DNA of 64,000 nt from Orthonyx spaldingii (taxonomy: Eukaryota > Chordata > Aves > Passeriformes > Orthonychidae), in the NCBI GenBank assembly GCA_013397795.1, contig VZTJ01005670.1, positions 1,888,343-1,952,342 on the forward strand, read 5' to 3'. The notes under the pieces are model-generated. The model did not search any database. It was not told the DNA's origin and worked only from the letters and a program-made list of their open reading frames with translations. How positions within the stretch are numbered: position 1 is the stretch's first letter; each line of letters begins with the position of its first letter. Positions 1-13,100 of the stretch are shown here, piece by piece. The translations under genes were made by a program, and so were the position numbers.

Positions 1-1195
1 GCAGATATGATAATGTTATCCTCCTTAGAAAATGATTGTTAGAATTGTGGAAGCAGGGATATGACTGCTCTTTTGAAATTCTGCCCTTAGGGTACAGAAA
101 AATGTTGGGCTGACTCAGAAATTGTCAGTTTTAGTGTGTTTCATTTTATCTCAAAGGTGAATTCTTGTTAGATGGTAGGTTCAAGTATAAGAGCTGAAAA
201 CCTGAGACTACAATATGTGAGCTACAGGTACAATCTAAAACTGAAGACAGAAGGAGAATACAAAAGTCTCAAGATGAGCCAAAATAATTGCTAAAATTGA
301 CAGTTTAATAATAAGTAAAAAATAATTCAAGCGTGCATGAGTATGTCTGTGGGTTTTTATTGTTTCACTAATAAGAATAATAGTGGTCTAAACAGATGTC
401 ATAATGACTGAATTAATATGAGGAGAATTAATGCCACGTAGATTGAATATGGTGCAGAACACATCTTCTTTGCTGACACAGGAAGCACAAGCTTTCCAGA
501 ACAGTAAATGTCCTTTATACGTGTCTGCTCGGGGGCTGACTGTGACTCATGGGATTGGGTTTAGCTGAATTAACTAAAACCCTGCAGCAAGCAGACAACA
601 AAGTGCAGTAAAAAGTCGGCTAGGGTAGAATGAAACAAGAGTAGCACAGAGCAGTGTGGTGACCATGATGGGTAAAGGGATCGTTACCACTATGAAAGCA
701 ACATAACAGCAAAACCACACTCCTCAGTGTGACAGAACTTCCCAACACAACGGGGCTCTGGGAGCAAACACCGGTTTGATTTGCCTCTTGGCTTGCCACA
801 GAGCCCAGGTGTCCTGTTTGAAGGGGGTGTCCTGGTTCCCATTGGAAGCCACAGAAGCTCATGCTCTGACTGCACCGTGGTGCCTTGTAACAGCACAGAA
901 CTTTTTCTCATGGGAATCCTACTGAAAGTTTTAAAAATATAAGATAAGTTTCATGCTTATGAGAGTGGCTTTTGGAAAACAGGCGGTCAGAGTGTTGTCC
1001 AATCAGTCCCAGTGGGGGGGACGGGTTTCAACCAAGCCAAACAGCCGTCTCAGGTGGATATAAATCGGTGAAGAATTAAATAAACTCACTTAGCATTCTC
1101 TCAAGATTGCTGTGTTCCTTTGCTCTGCTTTCAGTCCAACAGCGACAGTGCCTGGCTCTGTTTTTCCTTAATTTCAAAATACTTTTGGCAGCAAT

Positions 1196-1226
1196 TTTCT
1201 TTTTTTTCCTTTTTTTTTTTTTTTCT
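1196..1226. repeat. Polypyrimidine/T-rich tract
   Basis: TTTTCTTTTTTTTCC followed by about sixteen T. The minus strand is an A/G tract that gives a meaningless lysine-rich frame. No retroposon body is recognisable on either side. Confidence 0.85.
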
Positions 1227-4200
1227 TGTTTTTGGAGAAAATTAGAAAATGGCAGAACCATATGGAGCTGCACTCAGAGAATCATAAGTTCCCTGTTTGA
1301 TGCTTCAGAGTGCCTTCTTTCATATTAATCTAGGACACAGTTTTTAAGAAAGTAGCAGAGTCTGTAATTTTATGTAGAATATTAAGATAATTGCTTTCTA
1401 TAGCTGCTTGCATTTTAAGTCAATTCACTGTCTAAAAAGCTACAATATATTTCCGTGTCATTTCTTTCAGCTACAACATTTTAAAACACAAAAATTCCCT
1501 TTTTCAGCTCAGCGCTGAATGCACTGAGCAAGAATCTGCCAATTTCCTTTCATGTTTGATCTTTGCTTCCTTGATCATTTCCGTAATCTCTATCACTTTG
1601 GCTGTCTGTGCCTCCACTTGTAGCATTAACCTTGATGTTTTGTAATAGATGCCTCACATGGCCTTTGCTCTTTCCTGTTCTCTCCCTTAATTTCCTTGGC
1701 TATCCACATAGTGGTTTTCTTCTTTTATAGCCTATTTATTTCCCAGTGTTATGTTCTTTCCTTGGACTCCCATTTAATTAAAGCTGTACTGTCAACTTGA
1801 AAATCACATTTCCATCTGAAAATGTTGTGTCTTCTCTTGTTACACGAAGCCCTTGAGATGACTCTGGCTAAAAGGCAGAGCAGACTGGGGGGGTGTGGGG
1901 TGTGTGCCTTGCCTTTTGTCGTTTCACGTAACTTGTGTAACATTCCAGCATTATTTTACTGTCTGGCCTTTCTGCTACCTTAGACAGTTCTGCCACTGGC
2001 TGTTTGCAGGAGGAGAGAAATAACCCTTTCAGCCTCCCCTCATTTCCCCTGTGGCCTTACAGGAATATGTGAGTCAAGATCAAGTCAGTACTGAATGAAT
2101 TAAGGTGTATTACTCTGCTGCCCTGAAAGAAAATTAAACTCCAGACCTCTTGCTTCTCCAGTTGTTAGGGAAGGACCAGGATGTGTATGGGTAATTCTGG
2201 GATGTGTTCATTGGTGCTTCTGAAAATACAGCTACCTCTGTTCTCTATTTTTCCCTGCTCTGTTATTGTGTACCAATCACAGAGCAAATATGGCCCTCTC
2301 AAACCAAATGTCAAATATAGAAAAGCTCTTTTCGTTCCTAAGTACCCTCCATTGGGAGAGAAATAACTCCTGCTGCATCAAAACTCTGTGTTCTGGGACA
2401 GTATTCACTTTTTAAATGTCTAATTTTAAGATCTCACCCAAAACAGTTTTATAAGAGTATTGTCATCCCTTACTTCAGCAGAGACACTCACACTCTCATC
2501 ATACAAAAGACATTGTGTTGCATACTTCAAACCCATTTGAAAATAGACACTGAAAATAGTAACAGTAGCCTCTATGAATTATGAATATGGAGATATTTAT
2601 GCATTAGTATAAAAGAGAGAGATAAAATACAGAACAGAATTAGGAAACGTGGTGGTGATTTATATTTTTGAGTAAGTTATGGCCTTCATAATTTATGTGG
2701 TGGAAAGATTGACCACAGCAACACCATAATTGAGCCACCCAAGTTCACAAGGACTACCTTTTTTTTCTTCTTTTCCTTTTTTTTAAAGTACTTTGCAGTA
2801 TTGCTGGTGGTGAAGGCAGATTGTTTGAGCTCTTGTAACAATTAAGATCATATTGCAAATGTAAGACGGAAGGAGTACAGAATAAGGGGTCAACTCTTTG
2901 TATCAAAGGAAAAATAGAACTTAAGAGAATTTTAGGGGGTTTCATAAAGGTTTTTTACCACTCATGATTTCATTATTTTCTTACTAACAGGCTCAGTCGT
3001 ATAATTTCCTCTCTCTTTTACTCAAAGCTAATGAATTTCAAAGATTTTTACACAAGAAGGAGAGAGGGTTTCTGAGAACCCAGTCCACTAAAAACCCTGA
3101 ACTGCACAGCCAACTTACCCACTGGGTTATCCCATGAAAGGGAAATTTCTCCACGCTAATATTATGATTTAAATTGCTTACATCATTCAGTGTGAATTTA
3201 GTCAATTCAAACCATGTTTATCAATATTTTCTGATTAACTGCAATGACAGATTTTGGTAAAAGACCTCTTACACTTGCACACTTTCTTCAATATAGAATG
3301 TTTTATTCCTTCTGGTAAAAGAATAAATGCTGTCTGGCCAGACCTCAGTGCTTTCTAAGTGTATTATACTCTATATTGAAAAATATTACTGTAAATAGAT
3401 GTGAATTTACTAAGCTCTGGAAAGCAATGGCTTGCTCAGTGTGTGGGTGAATTTCTTAATAAAGGTACTTGGTCAGGGTTAGATGTCTGTTTACCAGAGA
3501 GGGTTGTCAGTGCTTTGCCTCATGCATTGTCACAACCCCAGCTTTAGATCAGGGTGTTATTGCCTGGCAGGGTTTCTGTTCCTAGTCTAAAAGTGCTCAG
3601 TCTCAAACATTAAAAACAGAGAAAAGTACAACCTTCTTTCTTGTTTAGTTTAAACACATTTTTATTTTCTATAAAACTGATAAGTAAAATTCAATTTTTA
3701 TATTCTTTTAAAAAATTGTTCCTGAAATCCAGAATCCAAATCAACATATTAGGTTGTTAAAATTTTTATCCTGCTTTTAACTAAAACATTTTGTTTAACA
3801 GAATGGAAGGGAGAACTTGCCTGTCCTACTCAGTGGAGTGTGAACATGGCCCATGTGTTAAAGAAAAGAACTTTATTTGACTGTAACCAAGGGTCTTCAA
3901 GGTGGGCTGTGCTAATTCACAGTAGCAGTTTGCTTTTGCTCTTGAGTTTGAGTGTCAGTCCTGCTGTTGGAAACCACACTAATGCTCTGAGCAGAGCCCC
4001 GGAAGGCACTGCTGGGAAAGAGCAATTCCTGTGACAACATGCCCAGAAGGATGCTCAGCTCAGGAGAGTCACTTTCCAACAGGCAAAATACATTCTCAGT
4101 GACAAACCTCCACTGTGGGGTATGCAGTGCAGTTTCATGCTGCAATTTTGGTAATGTGTGATACCAAAGATCCCTCTTGTTTCATGGAGGTGTCCTTTGA

Positions 4201-7200
4201 GGGCATCCACAGTGTCCCAAATGCAGGAACAAATGTTTGTGAGAGAACTGCAACTGAACAAAGGTCCCACAGACTGCAGTGAATGTGTGATTCGGGCACC
4301 AGATGGAGTTTTCTTCCATCAGATAAATGGAGACTGGATACCCTCATGACTGGGAAAAAGAGTCAGATTTTAGTTTATAGACTAATTTATACAAATATGG
4401 TATCAACACATGATTTTTTCATGTACATATATGAGCTATTCCTCTGATTAAAATGAAAGGTATTCAATTAGCTTAAATTAGCTGTTGAGAGAAACATAGT
4501 GAGGGCTTTTAAGCCCTAGAAAGGGCAACAGTGGCTGAAGAGCTGATTTAAGAAAATGTCAACGTTAGAAAATATGTCTTTTCACATCCTAAAAGTCCCT
4601 ACATTTTATTCTAAAGATTGAAAGAAAAATATTTTATTCCTGAGTGACTTTCAGAGCACTCTGATGTCCTCCACAGCCCTGACACTACTTGAGTTGCTGC
4701 AACTTCTTGGAGAGAAGTTACAGAGCAAGTGTTTCATTAGTTGTTTCAAAATCTCTGGGACAGGCCTTTGGTATCAGTATTTCCTGAAACTAATGAAGAG
4801 TGATATTTTGAGAATGCTAAAGGTTTTTGTTATTTAAATTCTTAGTGAAACCCCATCCAACACTGTTGTTAAAATTCTGATTTTCTGTGCATTGCTGGTA
4901 AGAACTCAGATGTGTGTTAGCTGGACATTGAAACAACTGGGGCAAATAAGAATCATTCCTTTTGATAGAATAACAATCTGAACAAACAGCATATCATTTA
5001 CTTAGTAAAACTCTTAAGTGTCTTTTGGATGTTCATCTGCTTCTGGATGGTATCATAAAGATGCCAAAAGCACTTTTTCCACCTGCAGTTGCCAAAGCAT
5101 TTGTGTCCTTTTCTATCCAAGTCCCTCAGAATGGTTATCCATGGCTTTTTGTTCTCAGGTTAAATTGCACTGAGCATCTTGTAAGGTTTATTTTCCATTT
5201 TCAGTTCAGCAGCATTGTAGGCACAGAGCATATTATCATGTGTTAGATAGATTTTATGTGCTGTTTCTGTATTCAGTGCAGGTTCTTGGTTTCAGTCTCT
5301 TCTTTGGATCTTTCAAATCTGTTCCTCTTGTCATGCTCTTCCCTTGTAACTGAGATGAGCTGAGGCATTTGAGATAACCCTCTGCAGGTATTTTGGCAGT
5401 TGCAAGAAAGACAGTGTCATTGGCAGGGTATAATTCAGCATTTTCTTTCACTCTTGATCCTTGAAGATTATTGACCTGCAGAATACATAGCTCAGCCTAT
5501 TAAGGATATCTTTTAGTTGCTTCCACAGTGCACTTGAAGAGATAGCGAGATATGAAGGCAGGATTAGGATTTTAGTCAAATTAAGTGAAACTTAAATCAG
5601 GGGAAACTTCACAATTAAAGCGGCTTGCACAAGGATCAGTTTTGTCCAAGTGCATTAATAGGATTTTAATTTTTGATTGATCTGATTCTCCTTTCACACA
5701 AGATGGATGAAAGGAACTTCAATTAACTTATTGGACCTTCATAATTGCAGAAAAAAAGAATATTTTGTGACTATGTAGCTTAGCATTTTTAACACTAACT
5801 GCTGGAAAACAGATACACATGCACATACTCAGTGGCATGTGTTCAGATTTTTCATTTCTCATGATAGTGTAGGAATCGGTAATGTTCTGTCTCTAAAATG
5901 CCTGATACCTTAATGTATAAGATAGAGCAAAGTAAAATGAGTCTTTTTCCTCTTTCATTTCACAAGAAAATTAATTTTGACTACTGCTTTATATAGATTT
6001 GCATGATGGTAACTTAGGTTAAATAGACTCCTTAGCTTTTCTATCCAAATTTATGATGGGAACAATTCCTTGCAAGTCTCATTATCATAATAAAATCCTA
6101 TTACAATATGCTTGGGGGGAAAAAAAACCCAAACAGAAACATTTGCAACATTTACATGCGAGTCTGCTTTAGTGATTGGCATCTTTATGATACCCAGGTG
6201 CTCTGCATGCTTCTTTATGAGAATTGAATTACATGACCTGGAAGTTCAGAGTAAATGTTTAAGCTTTACTAGTCCTTGAAAAGCAGTAAGATGGACAAGA
6301 TGTTGCAATACATGTTAGTGGAACTATTTGGGAATTGAATTACAGATGCTCTCAGGGCCACATCCCATCCTTAGATAATTTACAGAAGCAAGTTATCTCC
6401 CTGACCCTCAAACCTCCTGAACAACTGCTTCCTTGCTAGATAAAAACAACTAGATCATCTACTTTGACAAGCCCAAGCCAGGAATCAATTTTTCAAGCCC
6501 AAGTCTAGCAAACTATGTCCTTTGCTCTGTACTGCACGATCCCCCTTCCTTCTGCAGCTGGAGGTGCTCAGTGCTCCCTGGACGACGCTTGCAGCACGTG
6601 TGGCGGTGCCTTCAGGGGTTTGGTGTGTTTAGTGGTGGTTAACTGTCTCTGAAAACTTCAAAATGCAAAAATCACTTTGAAATGGGTTATTTCACACCAA
6701 GTTTCCTTGTTACCTTTTCTGTAGTCTCTGACTTTGAAGAAGCTTTAGTCAATGTTCTGGAAGAGCCAGATAACACAGGCACTGCAGTCTGCCCTTGAAC
6801 TCCGTGCCTGGGAAGGACAGGTTGTCTGGGCTACAAACTCACACCGATACAGCTGTGCTGTCAGTGTGCACAGCAGATGTGAAACGTGCTGATAAAAGCA
6901 TTTTTCTGTAGGTCCAGATAGGCTATTTCATTGAAAAGCATGAAGTATATGGGCAAAAAACATTATTTTATCAGGATACTTCCCCATCAAAATGCACCTG
7001 AAGTGTTCTCTCTGTCTGGTTGTGACTCTACAAAGCTGGATCCATTGACTTAGTTCATTCAACAAGGTGTTCAGCTAAAATTCTAGATATTTTGTGTTAT
7101 TGAAAGTAAGAGTAAGAAAACTGGTTTGCATGAAGAGCAATACTAATAATACATGAAAAGAAAACCTCAAAATACATAATACAGTAGTACAATAAGGGTT

Positions 7201-8262
7201 TTACTAGATTTACTTACTTATTTAAATATAGAAGAGTCCTGATGTATCAATAAACTTTGTTGGGCAAGTGAAAAATAGCACTCCTGAGCTAACATATGAT
7301 ATTATAATAATTATATTGTCCTATTAATTTGTGTCATTGCTTCTAATATCTGGAATAGATGGAAATTTCTAGCACTTTAATATAGGTTATCACAGCGAAT
7401 CCCAAAAGTGTTGGACAGGACAGTTTGTTTCCTAGGGGAGAATATTTATATTTTAAATAATATTTTGTAGGCAAAAAAGCAAATTCATAAGTGCTAGAGC
7501 TTCTAGATAAATTACAAAAATGTGAACTGGATTACAGTAAAATAACACTTTTTAATATTGTAGTGGACTATTCTCATCTTGGAACTTATTCTAGCCTCGT
7601 TGAGAGAGGGCTCATTATTTGAATGCCATCATGACTGTTCAGTTAACTACTCTATCTTGCAAGAATGCCAGAAAAATAAAGTTGTATCAGGAAAGTTAAA
7701 CATGCCAGCGGTGCATAGGTCACCTGGACCCTTCATCTCAAAAGCTGCCAAGATAGAAGTAATCCTTTAATCTTCTGAGTGAGTCTCAAGGCTCTCTTTT
7801 TTAATGCTGTACTACATTTTCATCTGCTTTTCTTTTTACTTTTCTGAATCTCCTTGCTAAATCTATTCTGTGTTTATTAGGTGGTAGAGATGTCCCTTCA
7901 ACCTTACTGACAGCAAAGGCTCTGGTGAAGTATTTTTTATATAAAAAGAAGATGATTTCCCAGGGTGTGCAAAGGGGCATTACTAATGGCAAGAAAAAGA
8001 TTTTGAACCTGATCTTGACTGAATGACAGAAGAGATCAGTGAAAGAAAACATAAGGATGTCACAGAAAATGGGACAGGATAGTAGAATGGAAATATATGT
8101 TGGCTGAATGCAAGTCTTTTGTATCTCGGAGCTGATTTCTCATTCAGATAATTTAATTAAATGCAATGATGTTTATTTATTACCTTCTGGTAAATTAGGG
8201 AGGTTTTGTATATTTTATTCTGCCTCTTTCACGTTAACAACCCTGCTTGTCTTGCACCACAG

Positions 8263-8421
8263 AGTGGCAGCTGGTGAGGAACACATCACAAGCATCAGTG
8301 AACTTCGCCAAGGAGCAACTGATGAGCCTTTACTGTGTTCGAGAAGCTGTGCAATTTCTAGCCCAGTGCTGGGGAGACTGAGATGGTGCAGCATCATACA
8401 CAGTCCCAGTGATGATAACAT
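8263..8421 (+). other. Candidate exon-like segment (159 bp), probably noncoding
   Basis: It is preceded by a good acceptor (CTTGTCTTGCACCACAG) and followed by an excellent donor (GTAAGTAAC). It is open in the frame beginning at 8261, but that frame meets TAA immediately at the donor. No protein similarity is recognised. It could be an exon of a long noncoding RNA or a chance pairing of splice signals. Confidence 0.2.
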
Positions 8422-8783
8422 GTAAGTAACAATAACAGGAGGTGTTATGTCTCCTTGGCAAAATTACAGTTTTTAACCTCAGAAAAGAAATGTTAAGTAT
8501 AACCCACAGACTCTGTTCACACCACCAGCTTAGTCACTGCCCTTACCTGTGCTTGAGTCCTGACTCAGGGAACCTCCAAACCCAAATCCTTTTCCTTTTC
8601 CCTATACAATGGCTATTCTGGATGATGGTGTCCAAATGCCTAGAATTAGGCTGTAGTTTATTCTGCCTTCCAATATCATGTAGCCAATCTAAACCCGGAG
8701 AGTTCCTAATTCTAGTCACCTGCTTCAGATATGTGTGACTTTTGTGATTCACTTCTTCCTTGTTTTTTATGTAACACCTTGTT

Positions 8784-8789
8784 CTAAGT
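8784..8789. repeat. Target-site duplication, left copy
   Basis: CTAAGT, identical to 9038-9043, flanking the solo LTR. Confidence 0.85.
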
Positions 8790-9037
8790 TGTTGCTGTTG
8801 GGTCGATGTCGAAACAAGAAGCACCCGAGAGAATTTGCCGAGAGAAGAGAATTTTTCATTTATTACAGCTTTTATATACAAAATGAACGCTTACTGGGAC
8901 TGGCCACAGCCCTCCGCCCCCTGGGGCTGGTTGGCCACAGACATTCACCGCCTGTTCCCAAAGTTCTGAACACCTTACCTTCTGTTTACATAAACAGATA
9001 GATTTTCTCACAAGAAAGAGGTTTCTGTGCTGTCACA
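8790..9037 (-). mobile_element. Solo LTR of an endogenous retrovirus (248 bp)
   Basis: On the minus strand the element begins TGTGACAGCAC and ends CAACAGCAACA, so it has the canonical TG...CA ends. It is flanked by a perfect 6-bp direct repeat CTAAGT at 8784-8789 and 9038-9043. Inside, in the right order for U3-R-U5, are a TATA box (TATATAAAAG), an AATAAA signal 8 bases further on, and a TCTC-rich U5. No gag, pol or env remnant lies beside it, so it is a solo LTR left by LTR-LTR recombination. A 6-bp duplication fits the ERVK/alpharetrovirus-like class (ERVL usually gives 5, ERV1 4). The intact duplication suggests a fairly young insertion. Confidence 0.88.
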
Positions 9038-9043
9038 CTAAGT
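9038..9043. repeat. Target-site duplication, right copy
   Basis: CTAAGT, identical to 8784-8789, flanking the solo LTR. Confidence 0.85.
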
Positions 9044-9270
9044 TTGTTTTCAGTCCAGAGTCCAACAGAGGAAAAATAATGGCAATTTGTACAACGTCTT
9101 TCCATCACCTTTTCCTTTGAACATTATTGTAAAGATATTCTGCCACATAAATTGTCAAATATCCTTGTGATTTCCTTAACATATTCTTTCTTTCTATAAT
9201 GCTAATTAAGTGTCTGGTGAAAGCAATGGACAAGCAATGCTGGGCAAATTCAGCTTGGCCTGAGGCTCAT

Positions 9271-9287
9271 CTTATCTTGTCTTATCT
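9271..9287 (-). promoter_or_regulatory. Paired GATA-factor sites, one helical turn apart
   Basis: CTTATCT occurs at 9271-9277 and 9281-9287, i.e. AGATAAG on the minus strand, with a spacing of exactly 10 bp. This is the preferred GATA-factor site. It lies about 230 bp beyond the solo LTR. Confidence 0.35.
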
Positions 9288-10044
9288 TCAAACTGACTCC
9301 AAAATCTGTGGTTTGAAGGGCCATAGGAGTAGAAGTGCTAAATCAGTAGAAAGTTAAACAAGACAGCAATAGCTCACATTATCACTGAATGTAAAGAGGA
9401 AAAGATAGCAGAACTAAGTAATATAGCTACATACGAATTGTGCAAATTATGATGCTTTGCTTAATTCAAAAAGTTTCAAAAGGGTTTGGTACAGAATAAA
9501 TCCATTACAAGAAGCTGTAAAAATACTTCAGGTGGGCATTTTTGAAATAATATGCATATAAGATCTGACTTTTCTCCAAATAATTTTATCTGAAAAGTCC
9601 TATAAAACTTTTTATTTGCAGATAGTTGAAAAATCACACTTGGTATGTCAAAACAAAATATAGTCTCATCATCTTCTATGAGGAAGCTCAACATAGCATT
9701 CCCATGCTTTTTGTTTGTTTTTAGTTATATTTTCCTATCAATTATTGACCCTTTCCTGCTTTCTATAATATTAGTTATTCTGAATTTTTTAAATTTGCAT
9801 ACGTAAGTTTTATTCATCTATGTTTATTTTTAAAAAGCTGGTTTACATCTTCATGAAAATGATGTATAGAAATTCTATCAGCACTGAAAATGAAAGGAGT
9901 AAGAGTGTCTTGTCAGTGAGTCACTAATTCAGTAGAGCTTTCTAGATCTGACTGCAATTTCTGGTGCCATCACCAGTGGTCCTGTGTCAGCCTGATCATA
10001 GGCCTAGATTTTTATTTAGGGAATTAGATGTATTAATAACTCAG

Positions 10045-10106
10045 AGAGGTCTGGGTCTCAAAACCTGCATTCCTCATTTCTCTTATCTGTAAACTGGTGC
10101 TGTTGC
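10045..10106 (+). mobile_element. Possible MIR fragment
   Basis: GAGAGGTCTGGGTCTCAAAA, then CCTCATTTCTCTTATCTGTA and AACTGG, resembles the MIR CCTCAGTTTCCTCATCTGTA-AAATGG block with substitutions. Low certainty. Confidence 0.3.
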
Positions 10107-13100
10107 TCATCTTGCATCTCCTTATTTCTTTATGTCATTGTGCAACAATATTTTAATTATGCAGTTGATTTTCCAGTACAGGTGCAAAATTTGTTTCCAG
10201 AACCATACAAAAATCACCATAAAGATGGGAGAAAAAAGTTGTTTCACACAGATGTAAAATAAAACATAACTTCTCCTTTCTCCCTTATGAGAAGAAGGAG
10301 TTGAAGCATTTTCCATGTTGACACAACACAAATAAAGAATGCATGTTTCAAAGGGAAAAAAATGAAACTAAGAATTTTCAGTTTACTATAGGTTGGAGAT
10401 AGTCTAATTATTGGTGAGCTCAACTTACCAGTTGGAGCGTCACTGGCTATTTTTGGGAATATGAATTCAGGATTTCTCCTAATTGGTTAAAAAAAAAAAA
10501 ACCAAAACAAACCACTTTTTTGTGCCACAAGTCATGTCTACAAGAGAATAATTTTTTTTGTCATTCATGTCCATTTCACCTTGTCTCTATTAGAAGTTCA
10601 ATATATAGATAGGTTAAGAGCAATGTTCTGCAGTACATGAGGATTTCTTTTTTAATGCTTTCCATGCACTCACCCGGAGTGGCTATTACAGGATGTATCT
10701 TTTTATATATGCATTTGTTAAGGGTGTTTAAGTGATGATAAAAAAAAAGTGAAGTACAGTTAATAGAATTTTGATTTTTTATTACTTGGGGTTAGTCAGC
10801 TGGAAAACTGGCTATCTTACCTTAAAGGGTTTTGCTATTTAAATGTATCAGCATCTGAAAAATCTCTGTGGAATACAGATTTTATTTAACTCTAAAGGTA
10901 TCACTGCTTACATCTGACTGAGAACTGTCATATTGGTTAGTAATTAATCTTCTGAGGTGCAGTTTCAAAGTTCACTACCAATTAAAGGTGGGATCTGGAC
11001 CTGCAAAAAGGAAGTACTGGAGGCTGGTACCATCTGCTATGAGATCCTGGCAATACCTCCCATCCCAAGAATCTGGGGAGGATTGGAGAACAGGAGAACT
11101 TTGCAGAGATTTTTCTTAGTAGCAAATATAATTTGAGACACTGGACTAACTAATACATCTGGAGGGATCACCAAGGGGATTTCATCACTAGCAGAGAGAG
11201 CATTTGGGAAAGTGGTTCAAGCTGCACTAATGCCCAGTACCTTAATTTCTGGCATTGGCTGAAGAAACCAACAACCTCTGAAAGCACTTGAGGTTAATGT
11301 TGTGGTAATGGTGGAGATTGTGTTTGGTGAGGAGCACAATGGATGCAACCACCAATCTCAGAGTCTTTCCTCAGTGAGTGCAACTCTCCAGAGCAGAGAA
11401 AGAAGGTTGTAAATTCACTGGCTCGTGTCAGACAGGGACATAGGGGATGGGATCTGCCTCCTCTCCAACGCTGTGACAAAGTACAGCCTGAACTGCTCTG
11501 GAACTCAGGGACTGTTCCTCATGGTAACTGCAGGCATGTGCTGATGTAAATCCATTTGGCTTGGTTCCACCCTAATATTGACCTGGATGGAAGTACATTG
11601 CAGTCAAGTAACTTACCTCAGGATAAGAGCAGAATTAGATCATAGTCATGTCCCTGGTCTGCAATTGCTGGGTGTTTTTTCTCCTCTTTGATTTTGGCTG
11701 CTTGGAAAGAGAGGGGAAGGGCCTGCTTTCCCGCTGTTGCATCTTACATGGTCAAATGGACTTTTGCTGAGATGATGCCCAAATTCCCCATAAATGATCA
11801 CTTTTTACTTGGAAAAGGTCTCATTGTGGGCATCCTGGGATTCACATTTAACTGGAAAAAAACCCTCTCTCCTCTGCAGTGGAAATTCTGTGGTGCAGCC
11901 CTTCAGCCTAGGATTAAAAATCTCCTGTGTAGGATGCAAATTAAACAAGTTTTTATTTCCTCACTTTCACTTGGTCAAACTCCACTGCTTTGTATCACAT
12001 AAGGTCTGTTGACAAACTCTGAAGGTCCCTAAGGTCTTTTCCCACAACTTCTCACAAAGACTCTAGGTCCACCCTGAGTGGTGCCGTGTCACATCTTAGG
12101 CAGGGCAGTGTTCTGCCTTCTTTGCGCTGTGGCTGATTTCATAGCAAGCCTACTATAACATATGAGTGGGTAATAGCAATATCACCTATGGCTACCTCGA
12201 GAGATCAGCTGCTTTATTCATGAGTCTTTGTACCTAAAGGAGGATGCTGCACCAGAAATAAAATAGCAAACTCTTAGACAGGAAAATGGAGTTAGTCTTG
12301 GTTTATTCTGACAGGAATAAGGAAAAATAAAGACCAAAAAAAACCCCCAAAATCAAGCCAGTGATTTTCATGTAAAACTACTTGTGCAGAGTGTCTTTTG
12401 AAGAGAATGTGTATTTCTATTCAGCACTGTTGCCAGGTCAAATGCTGCTGTTTTCACATTTGACTGTAGAGGTACTCCTCAACTCTTATCCATACATTGT
12501 CCTCTAAAGAAAGAAATGTATCTGGAGGCAGTCTTTTATAAGAACAAAATTCTTCTTGATCTGTCATTGCAGGTGGGGTTAAGAAAAAGCTCAGCTTTAT
12601 TAAGTGCCATGAGAGAACCTTTATGTCCCTCACAAGACTTAGACAGTGCATGTGCAATTCCTTTGCATGCTTCTAAATGTGTTAAACAGGAAATAATTGA
12701 AAATTCTAAATGCTGAACTTAACTTCATATCATTTGTCTCCAGCCAAAAAAATAATTAAATAGCAGGTTACATCAATACAATATTGTCTGTTGGTGAGAT
12801 GTCATTAACAAAAGCTGTTAAAATATAGATCATATTTTCACTGAAAAAGTGAAATATGTGTGATAGCTGTCCGTTAAGAGATAATTTAAGCTGATTCCAG
12901 AAAACATTCAGATTCAGTCTTCTGTGGATATCTTCTTTTACAGGCAGTTTTGCCTGCGTTTTCTTTGCTTGCAATGGCCATTTAAGTAAAGAAATGCAAC
13001 TCCCAGCATGAAAGGATTATTTTGCTAATCTTCCTTAAAGCTTCCCCCAGAGTATTCTATCAATATGAGGTTGTTGGTAGGAGACAACTTAAACCTAACA

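Larger units (their letters stand above)
1..8783. other. Gene-free AT-rich intergenic DNA
   Basis: No recognisable gene. All open frames are under about 115 codons and without familiar motifs. It contains a T-rich tract at 1196-1226, a shorter one at 2759-2785, and the candidate exon at 8263-8421. A small GC-richer patch at 6540-6620 has no identifiable origin. Confidence 0.7.
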
